Assembly: GCA_900765115.1 (NCBI GenBank)
Contig: CAAFQK010000101.1
Span: forward strand, 1 to 23,121
Reading direction: 5' to 3'
Source of the DNA: an uncultured Collinsella sp.
GTDB lineage: Bacteria > Actinomycetota > Coriobacteriia > Coriobacteriales > Coriobacteriaceae
Length of the DNA stretch: 23,121 nucleotides
Both the position numbers and the translations under genes were made by a program. The notes under the pieces were generated by a model, which saw only the letters and a list, made by a program, of their open reading frames with translations, did no database searches and had not been told where the DNA came from. This document shows, piece after piece, positions 22,943 through 23,121 of this stretch (position 1 is its first letter; each line of letters begins with the position of its first letter).

Positions 22943-23121
22943 CCCAGTTGAAGGAACGGTGGAGATGTGTTTCGATGGGTCCGGTGGCCATGCTCCGCCC
23001 TCCGCCCGGCACCTCTTCCCAGACTCAGCCGGACGGTCGGTCCGTCTATTCCGTTTTTCTTCCAGGCTAGGCCAGCGGGGCCTCGCCCCTCCCTGCGCGC
23101 GCCCTCTCGATGAGTCCCGGC

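Noticed and set aside
22965..23121. Open frame running off the right edge (starting ATG at 22965), and a competing minus-strand frame ending at 23067
   Set aside because: Both are short, GC-rich and without recognisable motifs, so neither can be supported without the next sequence.

Overview
The window looks like chromosomal DNA of a high-GC Gram-positive gut actinobacterium of the class Coriobacteriia, most likely Collinsella or a close relative. This is inferred from the GC-rich codon use, a GlnR-type orphan regulator beside a glutamine synthetase gene, an actinobacterial style of regulators and exporters, and small hairpin repeats between genes. No rRNA, tRNA, CRISPR array, complete insertion sequence or prophage was seen.

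Layout, left to right. (1) 1-2201: the C-terminal end of an Xre-like helix-turn-helix protein, then two stand-alone regulators (GntR/FCD and LacI families) with no target genes beside them. (2) 2187-3096: a compact two-gene toxin-antitoxin module. A HEPN toxin (HepT type) overlaps an MNT nucleotidyltransferase antitoxin (MntA type) that carries a RelB/DinJ-like DNA-binding domain at its N-terminus. (3) 3150-5281: a glutamine synthetase family gene followed by a GlnR-like regulator, with a GlnR-box-like site upstream. The synthetase lacks three of the six usual metal ligands. (4) 5437-9683: an HtrA-type membrane serine protease with a strong terminator, a 203-bp element bounded by perfect 29-bp inverted repeats, and ligA. 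(5) 9682-15904: a drug-export region. A MATE exporter and a frameshifted MerR/GyrI-like regulator read leftward from a textbook MerR promoter (19-bp spacer). A heterodimeric ABC exporter reads rightward from a good sigma-70-type promoter. (6) 15954-17260: a probable PD-(D/E)XK-fold (DUF559-like) protein gene bracketed by two nearly identical 65-bp hairpin repeats. (7) 17325-19757: moaA followed by a moaC-mobB fusion, for molybdenum cofactor synthesis. (8) 19888-22441: an MFS transporter with a long structured leader and a Cof-type HAD phosphatase, each followed by hairpin repeats. (9) 22442-23121: gene-poor sequence containing a repeat, an AT-rich stretch, a perfect inverted repeat and a GC-rich terminator.

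Two dispersed repeat families run through the intergenic spaces. Family R is about 65 bp, a long hairpin with a CAACATTCGA-type stem (four copies). Family B is about 33 bp, a hairpin built on AAAGGGG-CAGGCACCTTT (four copies). They sit at gene ends and twice lie next to each other. The most novel items are the DinJ-MntA/HepT module, the glutamine synthetase homologue with lost ligands, the 29-bp inverted-repeat element, and the nuclease-fold gene bracketed by R repeats.
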